Shown here one piece after another: positions 8,635 to 17,710 of a stretch of DNA of 64,000 nt. The notes under the pieces are model-generated. The model saw only the letters and a program-made list of their open reading frames with translations, searched no databases and was not told the DNA's origin. Within the stretch, counting starts at the first letter, position 1, and each line of letters starts with the position of its first letter. The position numbers and the translations under genes were made by a program. The DNA is from Fibrobacteria bacterium (lineage in GTDB: Bacteria; Fibrobacterota; Fibrobacteria; UBA11236): positions 47,463 to 111,462 of the forward strand of contig JANYDA010000021.1 of NCBI GenBank assembly GCA_025360005.1, read 5' to 3'.

Positions 8635-9804
8635 TCATGGCGCCACTTCGGCGAGAAAGCGTTCGATGAAGTAAAGGCTGATCTGGGATCCCGGCCCCCG
8701 GAATACGAAATCGAAACCATGCGCCCCCCACGGGATGTCGACGATGAAATGGCGCATCCCCAGCTTTTCCATCCGCTCGCGCATATGCGCGGTATGCCGG
8801 AAGGACACTAGAACATCGGGACGCCCGTGGAGCAACAATGTCGGCGGGCTGGCGGCGGAAAGATGCTCCACTGGGGAGGAGGCAACGTAGGCGTCCGGAT
8901 GATCGGGGTAAGTTCCGCCCAGGTATTGCTCCATCAGCAGGCGCGAGTCCATGATCAAGGGATTGGTGGGCAAGCTGTACCCGAACACCATATCGGCGGG
9001 CGCGTAGAAAGCGATCACTCCCTTGATGGCCGGGTCGTGCAAGGTATAAGCGGCCTGGAGAGCGATTTGCCCCCCCGCGGATCGGCCCAGCATCACGAAG
9101 CGCTCCGGATCGATCCCTAGCGCGGCGGCATGGGATTTCAGAAAGGCCAAGGCGTCGGCGACATCTTCCAAGGGCGCCGGGTAGCGGTACTTGGGAGCCA
9201 AGCTGTATTCCAAGGTGGCCACCGCATAGCCTTCTGCCGCCAAAAAGCCGTTCAAAGGGGCCAACTGCCTTCTCGATCCTCCGTCCCAACCGCCGCCATG
9301 GACCACCACGACGCAAGGAGCGGGGGTTAGGCGCTGCGCTGGGGGATAAAAATCCAAATGCAAATCCCGGCCGTCCCTTTGCTTGTAGGCCAAGGTGGTA
9401 TGCGCGGTATCCCCGGACGGAACGCCGCGGAACAGGTCCGGGATAGAAAGGGCCCGAGCCCGGCGGAAGCCTCCCAGGGGCGCGGCGGGACTGCCCCAAC
9501 GCGCCGTGAAAGCCGTCTCCAATTCCCGGGCCACGGTAATGGCCCGCAATGCGGTTAAGGCAAAGAGGAATGCCGCCGCCGCGAACAGGAATGCCGCCGG
9601 CCTTCCATATCCCGGAGAGCGGAACGCCAGCAATGCGGCCAGCAAACAGGGCAATACCAGGAAATGGCCGCCCTCCAACACCACGATGGAAAGTTTCCAA
9701 AAGGTGTAAGATGGAGGTTTGCATACAGCCAACAGGCCCGCCAGGAAAAGCAAGACGGCCAGGCCCAGACGCATTCCCTTCAATAGTGTCAAATCCGTTT
9801 CCAT
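8635..9804 (-). CDS. Membrane-anchored alpha/beta hydrolase (BD-FAE/esterase-like)
   Basis: 389 residues. The first 120 contain about four hydrophobic segments (for example LGLAVLLFLAGLLAV and AAFLFAAAAFLFALTAL), giving a membrane domain. The rest is an alpha/beta hydrolase of the acetyl-hydrolase/carboxylesterase group: oxyanion motif VVHGGGWDGG, nucleophile elbow GRSAGG (serine), acid in HGRPDVLVS and histidine in WGAHGFD. All catalytic residues are present. The likely role is hydrolysis of a small ester at the cell envelope, for example deacetylation of sugar breakdown products; the substrate is not known. The start at 9804 is chosen because the hydrophobic region begins right after it; the ribosome site is weak. 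Confidence 0.85.
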   Translation of the reverse strand: METDLTLLKGMRLGLAVLLFLAGLLAVCKPPSYTFWKLSIVVLEGGHFLVLPCLLAALLAFRSPGYGRPAAFLFAAAAFLFALTALRAITVARELETAFTARWGSPAAPLGGFRRARALSIPDLFRGVPSGDTAHTTLAYKQRDGRDLHLDFYPPAQRLTPAPCVVVVHGGGWDGGSRRQLAPLNGFLAAEGYAVATLEYSLAPKYRYPAPLEDVADALAFLKSHAAALGIDPERFVMLGRSAGGQIALQAAYTLHDPAIKGVIAFYAPADMVFGYSLPTNPLIMDSRLLMEQYLGGTYPDHPDAYVASSPVEHLSAASPPTLLLHGRPDVLVSFRHTAHMRERMEKLGMRHFIVDIPWGAHGFDFVFRGPGSQISLYFIERFLAEVAP

Positions 9805-10203
9805 AATTCTGCCGCTCTTTGTTTCAAACAAACTTTCCAGCCCCCTACACGGAAGCCTCCCGTGCGGCAATCACTACCCAAAAAGAGCAAAACGGATATG
9901 CCATGAATCATTCTCCATCTACGTAGCAAATAGTCCTTCGGACTCATGCCCTTGCCTGCCGCAATAATCCGGTTTTACCTCGGAAATGAGCGCCCAGCCT
10001 CTTTACGCGCCATGGTTTTTTGCGACCGGGGCTGCGTCTTAGGACTCCCATACGCCAACGCTATTTTTCCTTGCACGAAACCCTATATACGGGTAAAGTT
10101 CCCTCAGGTTCAGGTCTTTCACCATGGAATATTTTCACCTTGGATTTATTATAAGGGAGAGCTTGTTGGGGATTATCCGTAACTACGGAGAGAGGTGGGG
10201 AGA
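9805..10203. other. Divergent intergenic region
   Basis: About 400 bases between divergent genes. No gene is supported. It contains the 11-base string ACGCTATTTTT at 10058-10068, also found 140 bases before the GH8 gene (43464-43474), and an A/T-rich stretch at 10146-10155 that could be a -10 region for the plus-strand gene. Confidence 0.35.
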
Positions 10204-11892
10204 ATGGTTTCGATGAAGAAAACTGCGGCTTTCGCAATGCTGACGGCTAGCCTGGCCGCTACGTCGGCGCACGCTGTGTTGAGCTGGCCTAATTGCAAGG
10301 ATCTCGCGAACTCGGATTTCAAGGCCGTGGTACTCTCGGACCGGGCGGGCGATAAGACCGCTGAGCCGATGAAGATGGCTTTCGATCTGCTCGCGAATAA
10401 AGGCGAAGACGCCAAGGGCAAGGTGGATGTCTATTTCACCGAGCGCTTGGGAAAGGTGCGCAAGTTCGATTCCAAGACCGGCAAGGTGCTGACCCTGGCG
10501 ACCTTCACCTTGAACATCAGCGCGACCAACTCCTCGGACGGGATGTTGGGCATAGCCTTGGATCCCGCTTTCAAGACCAACAACTTCGTGTACATCTACT
10601 ATACCTATGTCGGCGGTACGGAGAAGAGCTGGCGCATTTCGCGTTTCACCTTGAACGCGGATCACACGGTATTGGATCCCGCTACGGAAGCCATCCTGCT
10701 GAAAGTTCCCATCCTCTCCGGCTCCAAGCATCCCGGCGGGGCGCTCCAGTTCGACGCCTATGGCGATCTCTGGATCACCACCGGCAACGACTACAAGTTG
10801 GGCAGCGACTTTCCCATGTACAGTTCTCCGAACACGAACGATTTGCGCGGCAAGATCCTCCGCATCCATCCCAATGCCAATGCTAATGGCACCAGCTATA
10901 CCATCCCGGAAGGCAATCTCTTTAAACCGGGAACGGCCAATACGCGCCCTGAGATCTACATCATGGGCAACCGCAATCCTTACACCTTGTCACTGGATCC
11001 GGTACGCCGCTGGGCGGTATGGGGAGATGTGGGCCCTGACAATCTCAACGCCAATGGCGATCCGATGAACCAAGGCGGCCCCGAAAAAACCGAGGAGTAC
11101 GATTTGGCCAAGGCCCCGGGAAACTCCGGCTATCCTTTCTTTTCCGGGGACTTCGCCACCAAGCCGGGCTCGGATGCTTCCGGTCCCGTAATGCCGGCCA
11201 ACTATAACTGGGAAGGCGCCCAGCCGGGTTTGACCAAGCTGCCGCCGGTGTTCGCGCCCATCTATCCATACAAAAAATCCTGCGCCATCACCGGTCCTAT
11301 CTACCGCTATGACGGGGACCTCGTCTCCTCCATCAAATTCCCGCCCCACTTCACGCGCAAGTGGCTGGTCACGGATTTCAACGGCGACGGAAACAAGATC
11401 ACGGCCTTCACGCTCAACGACGACGGCACCAAGATCACGGCCCAGGAAAATGTCATCGGTATCCCTTTGCATGGACCCCTGGACATGCAAACCGGTCCGG
11501 ATGGGGCCCTTTACGTCAACAATTACGATGGCTACCGCACCAGCGGGCCCAACACCGGCATCATCCGTATCGAGTACACCGGGGATTGCCATCCCGCGGA
11601 ACCCAAACTCGAAACGGTCCCCACCACGGCGTTCCGCCCCTCGCGGCCGGAAATGGCTTTCTCCGGACCGCGCGTAGATGTTACTCGCTCTTCTTCCGGA
11701 ATCTCCGTAGCGCTGGCCACGGAGGGCGCATTCACCCTTGATGTGCGCGATCTGATGGGCCGCCCGGTGGCGTCCCGTAACGCGCAAGGTTCGGCACCGG
11801 TCTCCCTGGCCGAAGTCCGCAATCCCGGCATTTACTTCCTCAACATTAAGAGCGCGGCCGGCGTCCAGATCATCAAGATCGTTCGCGACTAA
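10204..11892 (+). CDS. Secreted PQQ-dependent sugar dehydrogenase, paralog 1
   Basis: 562 residues, with a signal peptide ending at about AHA. The glucose/sorbosone dehydrogenase beta-propeller family oxidises aldose sugars with PQQ in the periplasm or outside the cell. Visible family blocks: GMLGIALDPAF, the catalytic-histidine block KHPGGALQFDAYGDLW, LRGKILRIHP, EIYIMGNRNPYTL and TGPDGALYVNNYDGY. Residues after about 480 form a separate C-terminal domain with LDVRDLMGRPV and NPGIYFLNI, resembling a type IX secretion type A sorting domain. AGGTGG precedes the ATG at 10204; an ATG nine bases later is also possible. It is followed by an AraC regulator and a second paralog. Confidence 0.9.
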   Translation: MVSMKKTAAFAMLTASLAATSAHAVLSWPNCKDLANSDFKAVVLSDRAGDKTAEPMKMAFDLLANKGEDAKGKVDVYFTERLGKVRKFDSKTGKVLTLATFTLNISATNSSDGMLGIALDPAFKTNNFVYIYYTYVGGTEKSWRISRFTLNADHTVLDPATEAILLKVPILSGSKHPGGALQFDAYGDLWITTGNDYKLGSDFPMYSSPNTNDLRGKILRIHPNANANGTSYTIPEGNLFKPGTANTRPEIYIMGNRNPYTLSLDPVRRWAVWGDVGPDNLNANGDPMNQGGPEKTEEYDLAKAPGNSGYPFFSGDFATKPGSDASGPVMPANYNWEGAQPGLTKLPPVFAPIYPYKKSCAITGPIYRYDGDLVSSIKFPPHFTRKWLVTDFNGDGNKITAFTLNDDGTKITAQENVIGIPLHGPLDMQTGPDGALYVNNYDGYRTSGPNTGIIRIEYTGDCHPAEPKLETVPTTAFRPSRPEMAFSGPRVDVTRSSSGISVALATEGAFTLDVRDLMGRPVASRNAQGSAPVSLAEVRNPGIYFLNIKSAAGVQIIKIVRD

Positions 11893-12298
11893 AACGCCGG
11901 CGGAAGCGAGGCTGCGGTCCGCGCCGGGACCGTACATCCGGCAAACCGGATGCCTTGCGACCGCGTACCTTCCGCTCCTTGGGAACGGGGGTTCTCAGCT
12001 CTTCCGGAACGGACCTTCCGCCGTCCGGTTTTTAGCGGGCAGGTTTTTAAAACATGCTTCCAATCACCAAGCGCTGGAAATGATGCGATGACAGCCTGGA
12101 TGCGGAGGCCGCTTCCTGCAAAAGCCTTCGTTCAAAAACGAATTGCAGTTGAAGGAATCGCTGGGAAAAGGCCAAAGGATCCGCCAGACCCCCCAATTTG
12201 GCTCTAAATCCAACCAATAGGTGGGATTAGGAGAATAAAAGAGAAAAATCTGTCTGCCTGATTCCTGTACTTATGATACGTTTTCGCTCAAGGGGCAT
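11893..12298. other. Intergenic region with hairpins
   Basis: No gene supported. A 7-bp hairpin CATCCGG-CAAA-CCGGATG lies at 11935-11952 without a T-run. A TATGAT match at 12272-12277, 22 bases before the AraC-type gene, could be its -10 box. Confidence 0.35.
12010..12033 (+). terminator. Putative rho-independent terminator
   Basis: CGGAC / GTCCG stem with an eight-base loop followed directly by GTTTTTA. It lies 118 bases after the sugar dehydrogenase stop. The stem is short. Confidence 0.45.
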
Positions 12299-13168
12299 AT
12301 GAATATGACAACTTTAACCGTTCCCGAAAGCCAGGACCGTTTGAATCGGATGCAATGGGAAGCCGAAGGCGGAGTCCGGCTGGACCTGCTTGGCTTCGTC
12401 AGCTTTCCGCCTACCTATCGCGGAGCCTTGCATTCCCATCCATTCTGGGAACTCGTTTACATAGGAAGCGGACAAGGATTCCTCCATCACGGTGAAAACG
12501 TGCGCGCCTGCGAAGCCGAAGAGATCCTGCTGGTGCGCCCCGGCGAAAAGCACCAATTCCGCGCCGGCGATTCGCAAACTTTCGACCAGCTGTACCTGGG
12601 GTTTTCCTTCGACTTTGCCATGCCGGACGTATTGAGCCAATCTCCGCCCCGAGTGCTGCCGGATAGTCCTCTGACCGGACTCATCCGGTCCGAGTTGCGC
12701 GACAACCTGAATCGTCTCAAGGAGAAAAAAAGCAGCCACTCCCTGGAGTCGATCCGCGGCCGGTTGCTGTCGGTAGTCAGCAAGGTGATCGGCATCCTCA
12801 TTGCGCCGGAAGCCAGGGCCAATGATCCTCACCAACGCCAGAACGAATCCATGGTCCAGTTGGCGAAAGAATACTTGCAAGCCAACCTCAACAGCAAGCT
12901 GGGAGTTCCCGAATTGGCCCGCCACTTTTGCCTGAGCCCGCAATACTTCGGGGAAATCTTCAAGAAGGACACCGGGCTAAGCATCAAAGAATACCAGCGC
13001 AATTGCAGGATGATCAAAGCCATGGAACTTTTGCAAGAAAGCAATCTCTCCATCACCGAGATCTCCGACTCCATCGGCTTGGATGATCTGGCCTATTTCT
13101 CCCGGATTTTCAAAAAGCAGTACGGCATTCCACCCAGCAAGGTGCGCTACCATCTGATCCGGAGTTGA
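12299..13168 (+). CDS. AraC-family transcriptional regulator
   Basis: 289 residues. The N-terminal half is a cupin-like sensor domain (HSHPFWELVYIGSGQG, then LLVRPGEKHQF), which usually binds a small molecule such as a sugar. The C-terminal 100 residues hold the two AraC helix-turn-helix motifs: LGVPELARHFCLSPQYFGEI and ITEISDSIGLDDLAYFSRIF, ending in KKQYGIPPSKVRYH. The ATG at 12299 follows AAGGGG. It stands alone between two secreted sugar dehydrogenase genes and is the only sequence-specific regulator of this type in the window, so it is the best candidate to control these genes and perhaps the CAZyme island further on; that is inference. Confidence 0.9.
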   Translation: MNMTTLTVPESQDRLNRMQWEAEGGVRLDLLGFVSFPPTYRGALHSHPFWELVYIGSGQGFLHHGENVRACEAEEILLVRPGEKHQFRAGDSQTFDQLYLGFSFDFAMPDVLSQSPPRVLPDSPLTGLIRSELRDNLNRLKEKKSSHSLESIRGRLLSVVSKVIGILIAPEARANDPHQRQNESMVQLAKEYLQANLNSKLGVPELARHFCLSPQYFGEIFKKDTGLSIKEYQRNCRMIKAMELLQESNLSITEISDSIGLDDLAYFSRIFKKQYGIPPSKVRYHLIRS

Positions 13169-13444
13169 ATTCCATTTGCGGGCGGAAAAACCGGTGAGGG
13201 AATGCTTGGTAAGTCCAACTTTTACCTTTCTTTTTACAAAACTCCCTCATCGACCGGGTTTAATTTCGGTAAAGGAAACAATGCGTCCGAACCCTATTCC
13301 ATTACATCCCCAGATTCTCGTTGCAAGCCGGTCATTCCGGATTTGTCCCGCGCCTCAAACCGGGAACATCTTTATGAATGAAGCAAGTGAAGTTGGGGCC
13401 AGCGTATGGACGGGATTATGTTCGCAGAAAAGGAAAACCTTCCC

Positions 13445-15040
13445 ATGAGAAACTGGAATCGCAGGCTGCCTGCAATCGGACTGTGCTTATCGGCCTTGGC
13501 GTTATCTCCCATCCATGCCGCGCTTACCTATCAGGGATGCTCGGACCTGAAGCCGGCGGATTTCAAGGTGGTTTCCTTAGCCAATTACGCTGCCGACAAA
13601 ACGCTCAAGGAACCGCTGAAAATGGCCTTCGACATGGATGCCAGCGGGAACGTGGATATTTATTTCACCCAGCGGCTGGGGCTGCTGCGCAAATACGACG
13701 GGGTCAAGAAGACTGTCATCAACGTGGCGGATTTCGCATTCACTGCCGCCCAGGTCCCGCCCCCGGGCGACCGCAACAGCAAAGGCCTGATCGGCATCGC
13801 TTTGGATCCCGGTTTCAAAACCAACCACTGGATCTACTTGTACATCGGCCTGGACAATGACTGGCACATATCCCGCTTCATCCTCAACGGCGACAAGCTG
13901 GACATGGCTTCGGAAAGGCAGTTGTTCAAGTTCGATGGCGGAGGCAAGGCCACCACCCATGTGGCTGGAGATCTGAAGTTCGATGGCGACGGTAACCTGT
14001 GGATTACCAACGCCGATAACGAGGCGAGAGCCCCTGCCGCCAACACTAACAGCTACCTGGGGAAGATTCTGCGCATCAAACCAAGACCGTTTCCCGATTC
14101 CGGTCCGGCCCTGTCTCCCGGCATGGGTTCCACTTATGATGTCCCCGCCGGCAATCTGTATCCGGTCGGCACGGCCAAGACCTTGCCGGAACTCTATATC
14201 ATGGGTAACCGCAATCCCTACACCCTCGCCTTGGATCCGGTACGCAAAGGCATCGCCTGGGGGGAAATCGGTCCCGACGGGTTGGGGGTAACGGAAGAAT
14301 TCAACTTCGCCACCCAGCCCGGCAATTATGGATACCCGTTCTGGGCCGGGAAACAGAAGGTGGTGGAGGCGGGCAGCGGCACTCCGGCGGCCCCCATCGA
14401 TGATTTGCCCGGCAATACCGGTCTTAGGGATCTGAAACCGGCCATCACGGCCACCATTCCTTACGCACAGGCTTGCGCGATCACGGGACCCATCTACTAT
14501 TACAACTCGGCTCTGCCTTCCCCTTATAAATTCCCGCCGCACCTTAACGGCGCCTGGCTCGTGGGCGATTTCGACAACTCCTGGATCGACGCCATAGAAC
14601 TGGACAAGACCGGCGCAAACGTCCTGAGCCGGTTGCCGATGTTGACCGTCAACGCCGGCGGCGAATTGAACAAACCTTTGGATATCCAGATGGGACCGGA
14701 TGGCATGCTGTATGTCATCAACTATTCCGGTTTCCGCACCTGGAACGTCCATACGGGTCTGCTGCGCATCGAATACCATGGCGACTGCCACCCCGTTTCC
14801 AACCTGCCCCATTCGCTTTCCGTCAAACCGGAAATTCGCATGCAGGGCGACCGGGTGATCCTGCTGGGCGTGGACGAGGGTTTTACGGTGCGAATCCTGG
14901 ATGCATCCGGACGCCTGGAATCGGCTTTCGCGGGAAAGGGTTCGGAATCCACCTTCTCCGTGAGCGATCTCCCCCCTGGTCTGCATCTGCTGCAGGTCCG
15001 CTCGCAATCCGGTCTTCTCAAAACGAAATTCGTACGCTGA
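13445..15040 (+). CDS. Secreted PQQ-dependent sugar dehydrogenase, paralog 2
   Basis: 531 residues with a signal peptide ending near IHA. Same beta-propeller family as the 10204 gene; both begin the mature chain with a similar cysteine-containing block (LTYQGCSDLKPADFKVV here). Conserved blocks: GLIGIALDPGF, the histidine block TTHVAGDLKFDGDGNLW, GKILRI, LYIMGNRNPYTLALDPV and MGPDGMLYVINYSGF. The usual GG after the catalytic histidine is AG here. The C-terminal 80 residues (VRILDASGRLE, LPPGLHLLQV) form a sorting-like tail. The ATG at 13445 is taken because the signal peptide starts there; in-frame ATGs at 13406 and 13418 would add a charged leader. Confidence 0.88.
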   Translation: MRNWNRRLPAIGLCLSALALSPIHAALTYQGCSDLKPADFKVVSLANYAADKTLKEPLKMAFDMDASGNVDIYFTQRLGLLRKYDGVKKTVINVADFAFTAAQVPPPGDRNSKGLIGIALDPGFKTNHWIYLYIGLDNDWHISRFILNGDKLDMASERQLFKFDGGGKATTHVAGDLKFDGDGNLWITNADNEARAPAANTNSYLGKILRIKPRPFPDSGPALSPGMGSTYDVPAGNLYPVGTAKTLPELYIMGNRNPYTLALDPVRKGIAWGEIGPDGLGVTEEFNFATQPGNYGYPFWAGKQKVVEAGSGTPAAPIDDLPGNTGLRDLKPAITATIPYAQACAITGPIYYYNSALPSPYKFPPHLNGAWLVGDFDNSWIDAIELDKTGANVLSRLPMLTVNAGGELNKPLDIQMGPDGMLYVINYSGFRTWNVHTGLLRIEYHGDCHPVSNLPHSLSVKPEIRMQGDRVILLGVDEGFTVRILDASGRLESAFAGKGSESTFSVSDLPPGLHLLQVRSQSGLLKTKFVR

Positions 15041-15089
15041 AATATGCCGGCGTCGCTTCCGGCGCCCGTTGGCCCTATCCGTTGTCCCG

Positions 15090-15118
15090 CCCCGTTGCCC
15101 AAAGGAACGGGGTTTTCT
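15090..15118 (+). terminator. Rho-independent terminator after paralog 2
   Basis: Perfect seven-base stem CCCCGTT / AACGGGG with a nine-base loop, followed by TTTTCT. It lies 50 bases after the stop, so the ThuA gene at 15157 is probably transcribed separately. Confidence 0.75.
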
Positions 15119-15156
15119 GTTACTATTCATAGCCTCACCTAAGCGGGAATCCATCC

Positions 15157-16029
15157 ATGGCAAAACTCCTTTTCCTTGCATTGCTGCTCGCCTCCGCCTT
15201 GCAGGCCACGGCCGCGGACAGGATCCTGATCCTTACCAAGACCGCTGCCTACCGGGAAGACAATATCGCTCCGGCGCGGCTGGCGTTGAAGAAATATCTG
15301 GAACAGAAAGGCTTGGCGGTTGATACCTCCGAGAATGCCGGACTATTCACGGACAGTTCGCTAGCCAAGTACAAGGCCGTGGTGTTCCTGAAAACCAGCG
15401 GGGATATCCTGAACCCCGCCCAACAAACCGCCTTCGAGAAATTCTTCCTGGCGGGAGGCGGATTCGTGGCCATCCATTCCGCCCTGGACACTGAATACGA
15501 TTGGGCTTTTTACGGCAAGCTGATAGGCGGCGCGTACTTTATGAGCCTGGGCGGGAATCAGAAAACCCAGGAAACCATCCTGGTCGAGGACTCGACTGAC
15601 ATCTCCACGGCCATGCTTCCCAGACCCTGGCATCGCACCGATGAGATTTACAACTTCAAGGCCAATCCCCGCCTGTCCAAGGACCCGATCGTACACGTGC
15701 TGCTGACGGTGGATGGTAAGTCCTACCCGAAAGGGGTGCCGGGGGAGGACCATCCCATGAGCTGGTATGACAGCTACCAAGGGGGTCACGCGTGGGTTAC
15801 CGCCATGGGGCATACCACGGAAAGCTATTCGGACCCTCTGTTCCTGGGCCATGTGTGGGGCGGCATGCAATATGCCATGGGCCGCACGGCTACGGCCGCC
15901 GTCTTTTCCGCGCCGGATCCGCGCACTTCCGGCGTGATCGGGAAACATGCGGCACGGCGCTACCAGGCTTCGGGTCGCACTGTCCCGGCGGGCGAAAAGG
16001 GCGCGAGCCCGCGCTTACTCAGACCCTGA
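15157..16029 (+). CDS. ThuA-like domain protein, exported
   Basis: 290 residues with an N-terminal signal peptide (cleavage near ATAA). The body is a ThuA-like, class I glutamine-amidotransferase fold seen in trehalose-utilisation and sugar-oxidation loci: RILILTKTAAYRED, KAVVFLKTSGD, GGGFVAIHSALD, then HPMSWYDSYQGGHAWVTAMG and LFLGHVWGGMQYAMG. The biochemical function of the family is poorly defined. In many bacteria ThuA domains are adjacent or fused to PQQ-type sugar dehydrogenases; here one lies just upstream. The last 30 residues are basic and do not resemble the sorting tails of the neighbours. The ATG follows AAGCGGG. Confidence 0.85.
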   Translation: MAKLLFLALLLASALQATAADRILILTKTAAYREDNIAPARLALKKYLEQKGLAVDTSENAGLFTDSSLAKYKAVVFLKTSGDILNPAQQTAFEKFFLAGGGFVAIHSALDTEYDWAFYGKLIGGAYFMSLGGNQKTQETILVEDSTDISTAMLPRPWHRTDEIYNFKANPRLSKDPIVHVLLTVDGKSYPKGVPGEDHPMSWYDSYQGGHAWVTAMGHTTESYSDPLFLGHVWGGMQYAMGRTATAAVFSAPDPRTSGVIGKHAARRYQASGRTVPAGEKGASPRLLRP

Positions 16030-16269
16030 ATTCAACCGCGAAAAATACGGATGGTCCCGGCATGGATGCCGGTTCCAAGCGAGGAGGGGAATCACCTCCG
16101 TTGCGGTTTTACGCTTTTGGTAACCATGCCAATCCAGGCCGAATCAGCCATACCCCGGAAAAATCGACTAATATCCGTTTTATATACTAGGTTGGATGCC
16201 TGGTAGAAGAAACGACCAAACACCGGAGGTATTATTCGAGTTACCCATGACGTAAAAACGACCGCTGAT

Positions 16270-17199
16270 ATGATTAGCCTGCCTTACCCGCCTGACAAGG
16301 CCGCCAAAACCTCCGAAAAAAAAGCCTCCCGGAAAAACGGGGAAAATTCCCGCGGCAAGATCCTGAAATTCCTAAGCGACCAGGACGGAGAGGACATATA
16401 CATGGCCTCCATCCGCAACTCGAAAAAACTGAGCAGCACGGAAGAGCGCGCCATCGCCGAACGGATTCAGCAGGGCGACAAAAAGGCCGTGAACCTCTTG
16501 GTCACCGCCAACCTGAAATTCGTCGTTTCCGTTTGCCGAAATTATCGCAACCAAGGCCTGCCATTCGGCGATTTGATCAACGAAGGCAACCTGGGCCTGA
16601 TCCGGGCTGCGCAACGGTTCGACTCCAAAAAGGATTGCCGATTCATATCCTACGCCGTGTGGTGGATCCGGCAAGGCATCCTGGTGGCCCTCTCCGAACA
16701 AACCCGGTTCCTGCGCGTCGCCCCCGGCCGCATTACTTTGATGCGCCGCGTCGCCAAAGCCGGACGTAAACTGGAACAGAACCTTGGGCGAGCGCCATTG
16801 ATCGAAGAGTTGGCCGCCGCCATGGACGTGAGCGTCGCAAGGCTTTCGGAATACCAGCAAGTCGCGGCAAAACCCGTTTCCCTCAATGCTCCCGGACTCG
16901 ACGGCGGACCCGGATTGGAAGAATCCCTGACGGATGAAAACGGACCGCGCACCGATGAGGCCGCCATGGCTACCATCAGACGCAAACAAATGGACGACTT
17001 AATCAGCGGCCTGGATAAACGCAATGCCCTGGTTCTGCGCCTTTACTACGGAATCGGTTCGGAATTTTCCCTGCCGCTCACGGACATCGCCGTTAAGCTC
17101 AACTTGACGCGGGAAAGGGTGCGCCAAATAAAGGCCGGAGCCTTGTCCCAGCTCCGGCATCCGCTCCGGCTCAAGCTGGCCGCGTCCATCTTCACTTAG
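16270..17199 (+). CDS. Group-2 sigma-70 family RNA polymerase sigma factor
   Basis: 309 residues, lacking the region 1.1 of a primary sigma factor. A basic, lysine-rich N-terminus (1-35) is followed by region 1.2 (EDIYMASIRNSKKLSSTEE), region 2 (GLPFGDLINEGNLGLIRAA, then FISYAVWWIRQGILVALSEQ), region 3 (GRAPLIEELAAAMDVSVARL) and region 4 (LPLTDIAVKLNLTRERVRQI). The promoter-reading regions are close to those of primary sigma factors, so it probably recognises similar -10/-35 sites under special conditions. It is monocistronic. The ATG is chosen because the region-1.2 homology needs it; no strong ribosome site is seen. Confidence 0.92.
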   Translation: MISLPYPPDKAAKTSEKKASRKNGENSRGKILKFLSDQDGEDIYMASIRNSKKLSSTEERAIAERIQQGDKKAVNLLVTANLKFVVSVCRNYRNQGLPFGDLINEGNLGLIRAAQRFDSKKDCRFISYAVWWIRQGILVALSEQTRFLRVAPGRITLMRRVAKAGRKLEQNLGRAPLIEELAAAMDVSVARLSEYQQVAAKPVSLNAPGLDGGPGLEESLTDENGPRTDEAAMATIRRKQMDDLISGLDKRNALVLRLYYGIGSEFSLPLTDIAVKLNLTRERVRQIKAGALSQLRHPLRLKLAASIFT

Positions 17200-17232
17200 G
17201 CGGACCTCGGTTCCGGCAAAAACGGGCCCGGA

Positions 17233-17430
17233 ACCATTTTCGTTGTCCTTGCCGGGGGAATTCGTACCCATTATCTGCACCTGCTCCGGGAAGAAGGGCA
17301 GTCCTGGTCCAAGGAGATGATCATAGGGGCGCGCTGGAGCGGATGGTACCGGTGCTGATGACCGCGCTGTTCTGGGCCTTCAGCCGCAAGGCCGTGGGCA
17401 AATTGCTCGCGGCCCTGCATGCGCAAACCG
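17233..17430 (+). pseudogene. Remnant of an RND heavy-metal efflux pump (CzcA type)
   Basis: Short gene relic. One frame from 17233 reads FVVLAG then HYLHLLREEGQSWSKEMI. After a one-base deletion near 17323 the next frame continues RGALERMVPVLMTAL. In intact CzcA/CusA permeases these blocks are continuous (ALAG-IASRNG-SHYLHL-EEG, then I-RG-ERL-PVLMTAL). A deletion seems to have removed the residues between LAG and HYLHL. A larger one joins LMTAL to LFWAFSRKAVGKLLA, which resembles the C-terminal end of such pumps. An intact pump has over 1000 residues; about 65 remain. The open frame downstream to 17729 has no family similarity I can see. Confidence 0.7.
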
Positions 17431-17710
17431 CAGCAACCGGGGACGGGATGACCGCCCTCTACGCAAATCCATGGAATCGATTTCCTGCCGGCCGCGGCGA
17501 ATTCGGCGGCATGCACAAACGTGCGGACGCCACCGAAGCCGCCGGCAGGGACTTGGAAAGGGACAGTACCTTGGATGCTACCCCTAAAAAAGAGTCCCCC
17601 CCAATCCCTTTTTCGCGAAGGCTTCTCCAAAGTGCAGTGGTTTTGTTATTAACGTCGCGCTTATCCGCACATGATCCGGGGGAATCCGGGGGCGGCCTTG
17701 ATGGGAGGCG

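Noticed and set aside
9838..9860. CACGG...CCGTG hairpin as a terminator
   Set aside because: Stem of only five bases and no T-run; it also lies upstream of, not behind, the esterase gene.
13577..15181. 534-codon minus-strand frame
   Set aside because: Antisense to the sugar dehydrogenase at 13445; no motifs.
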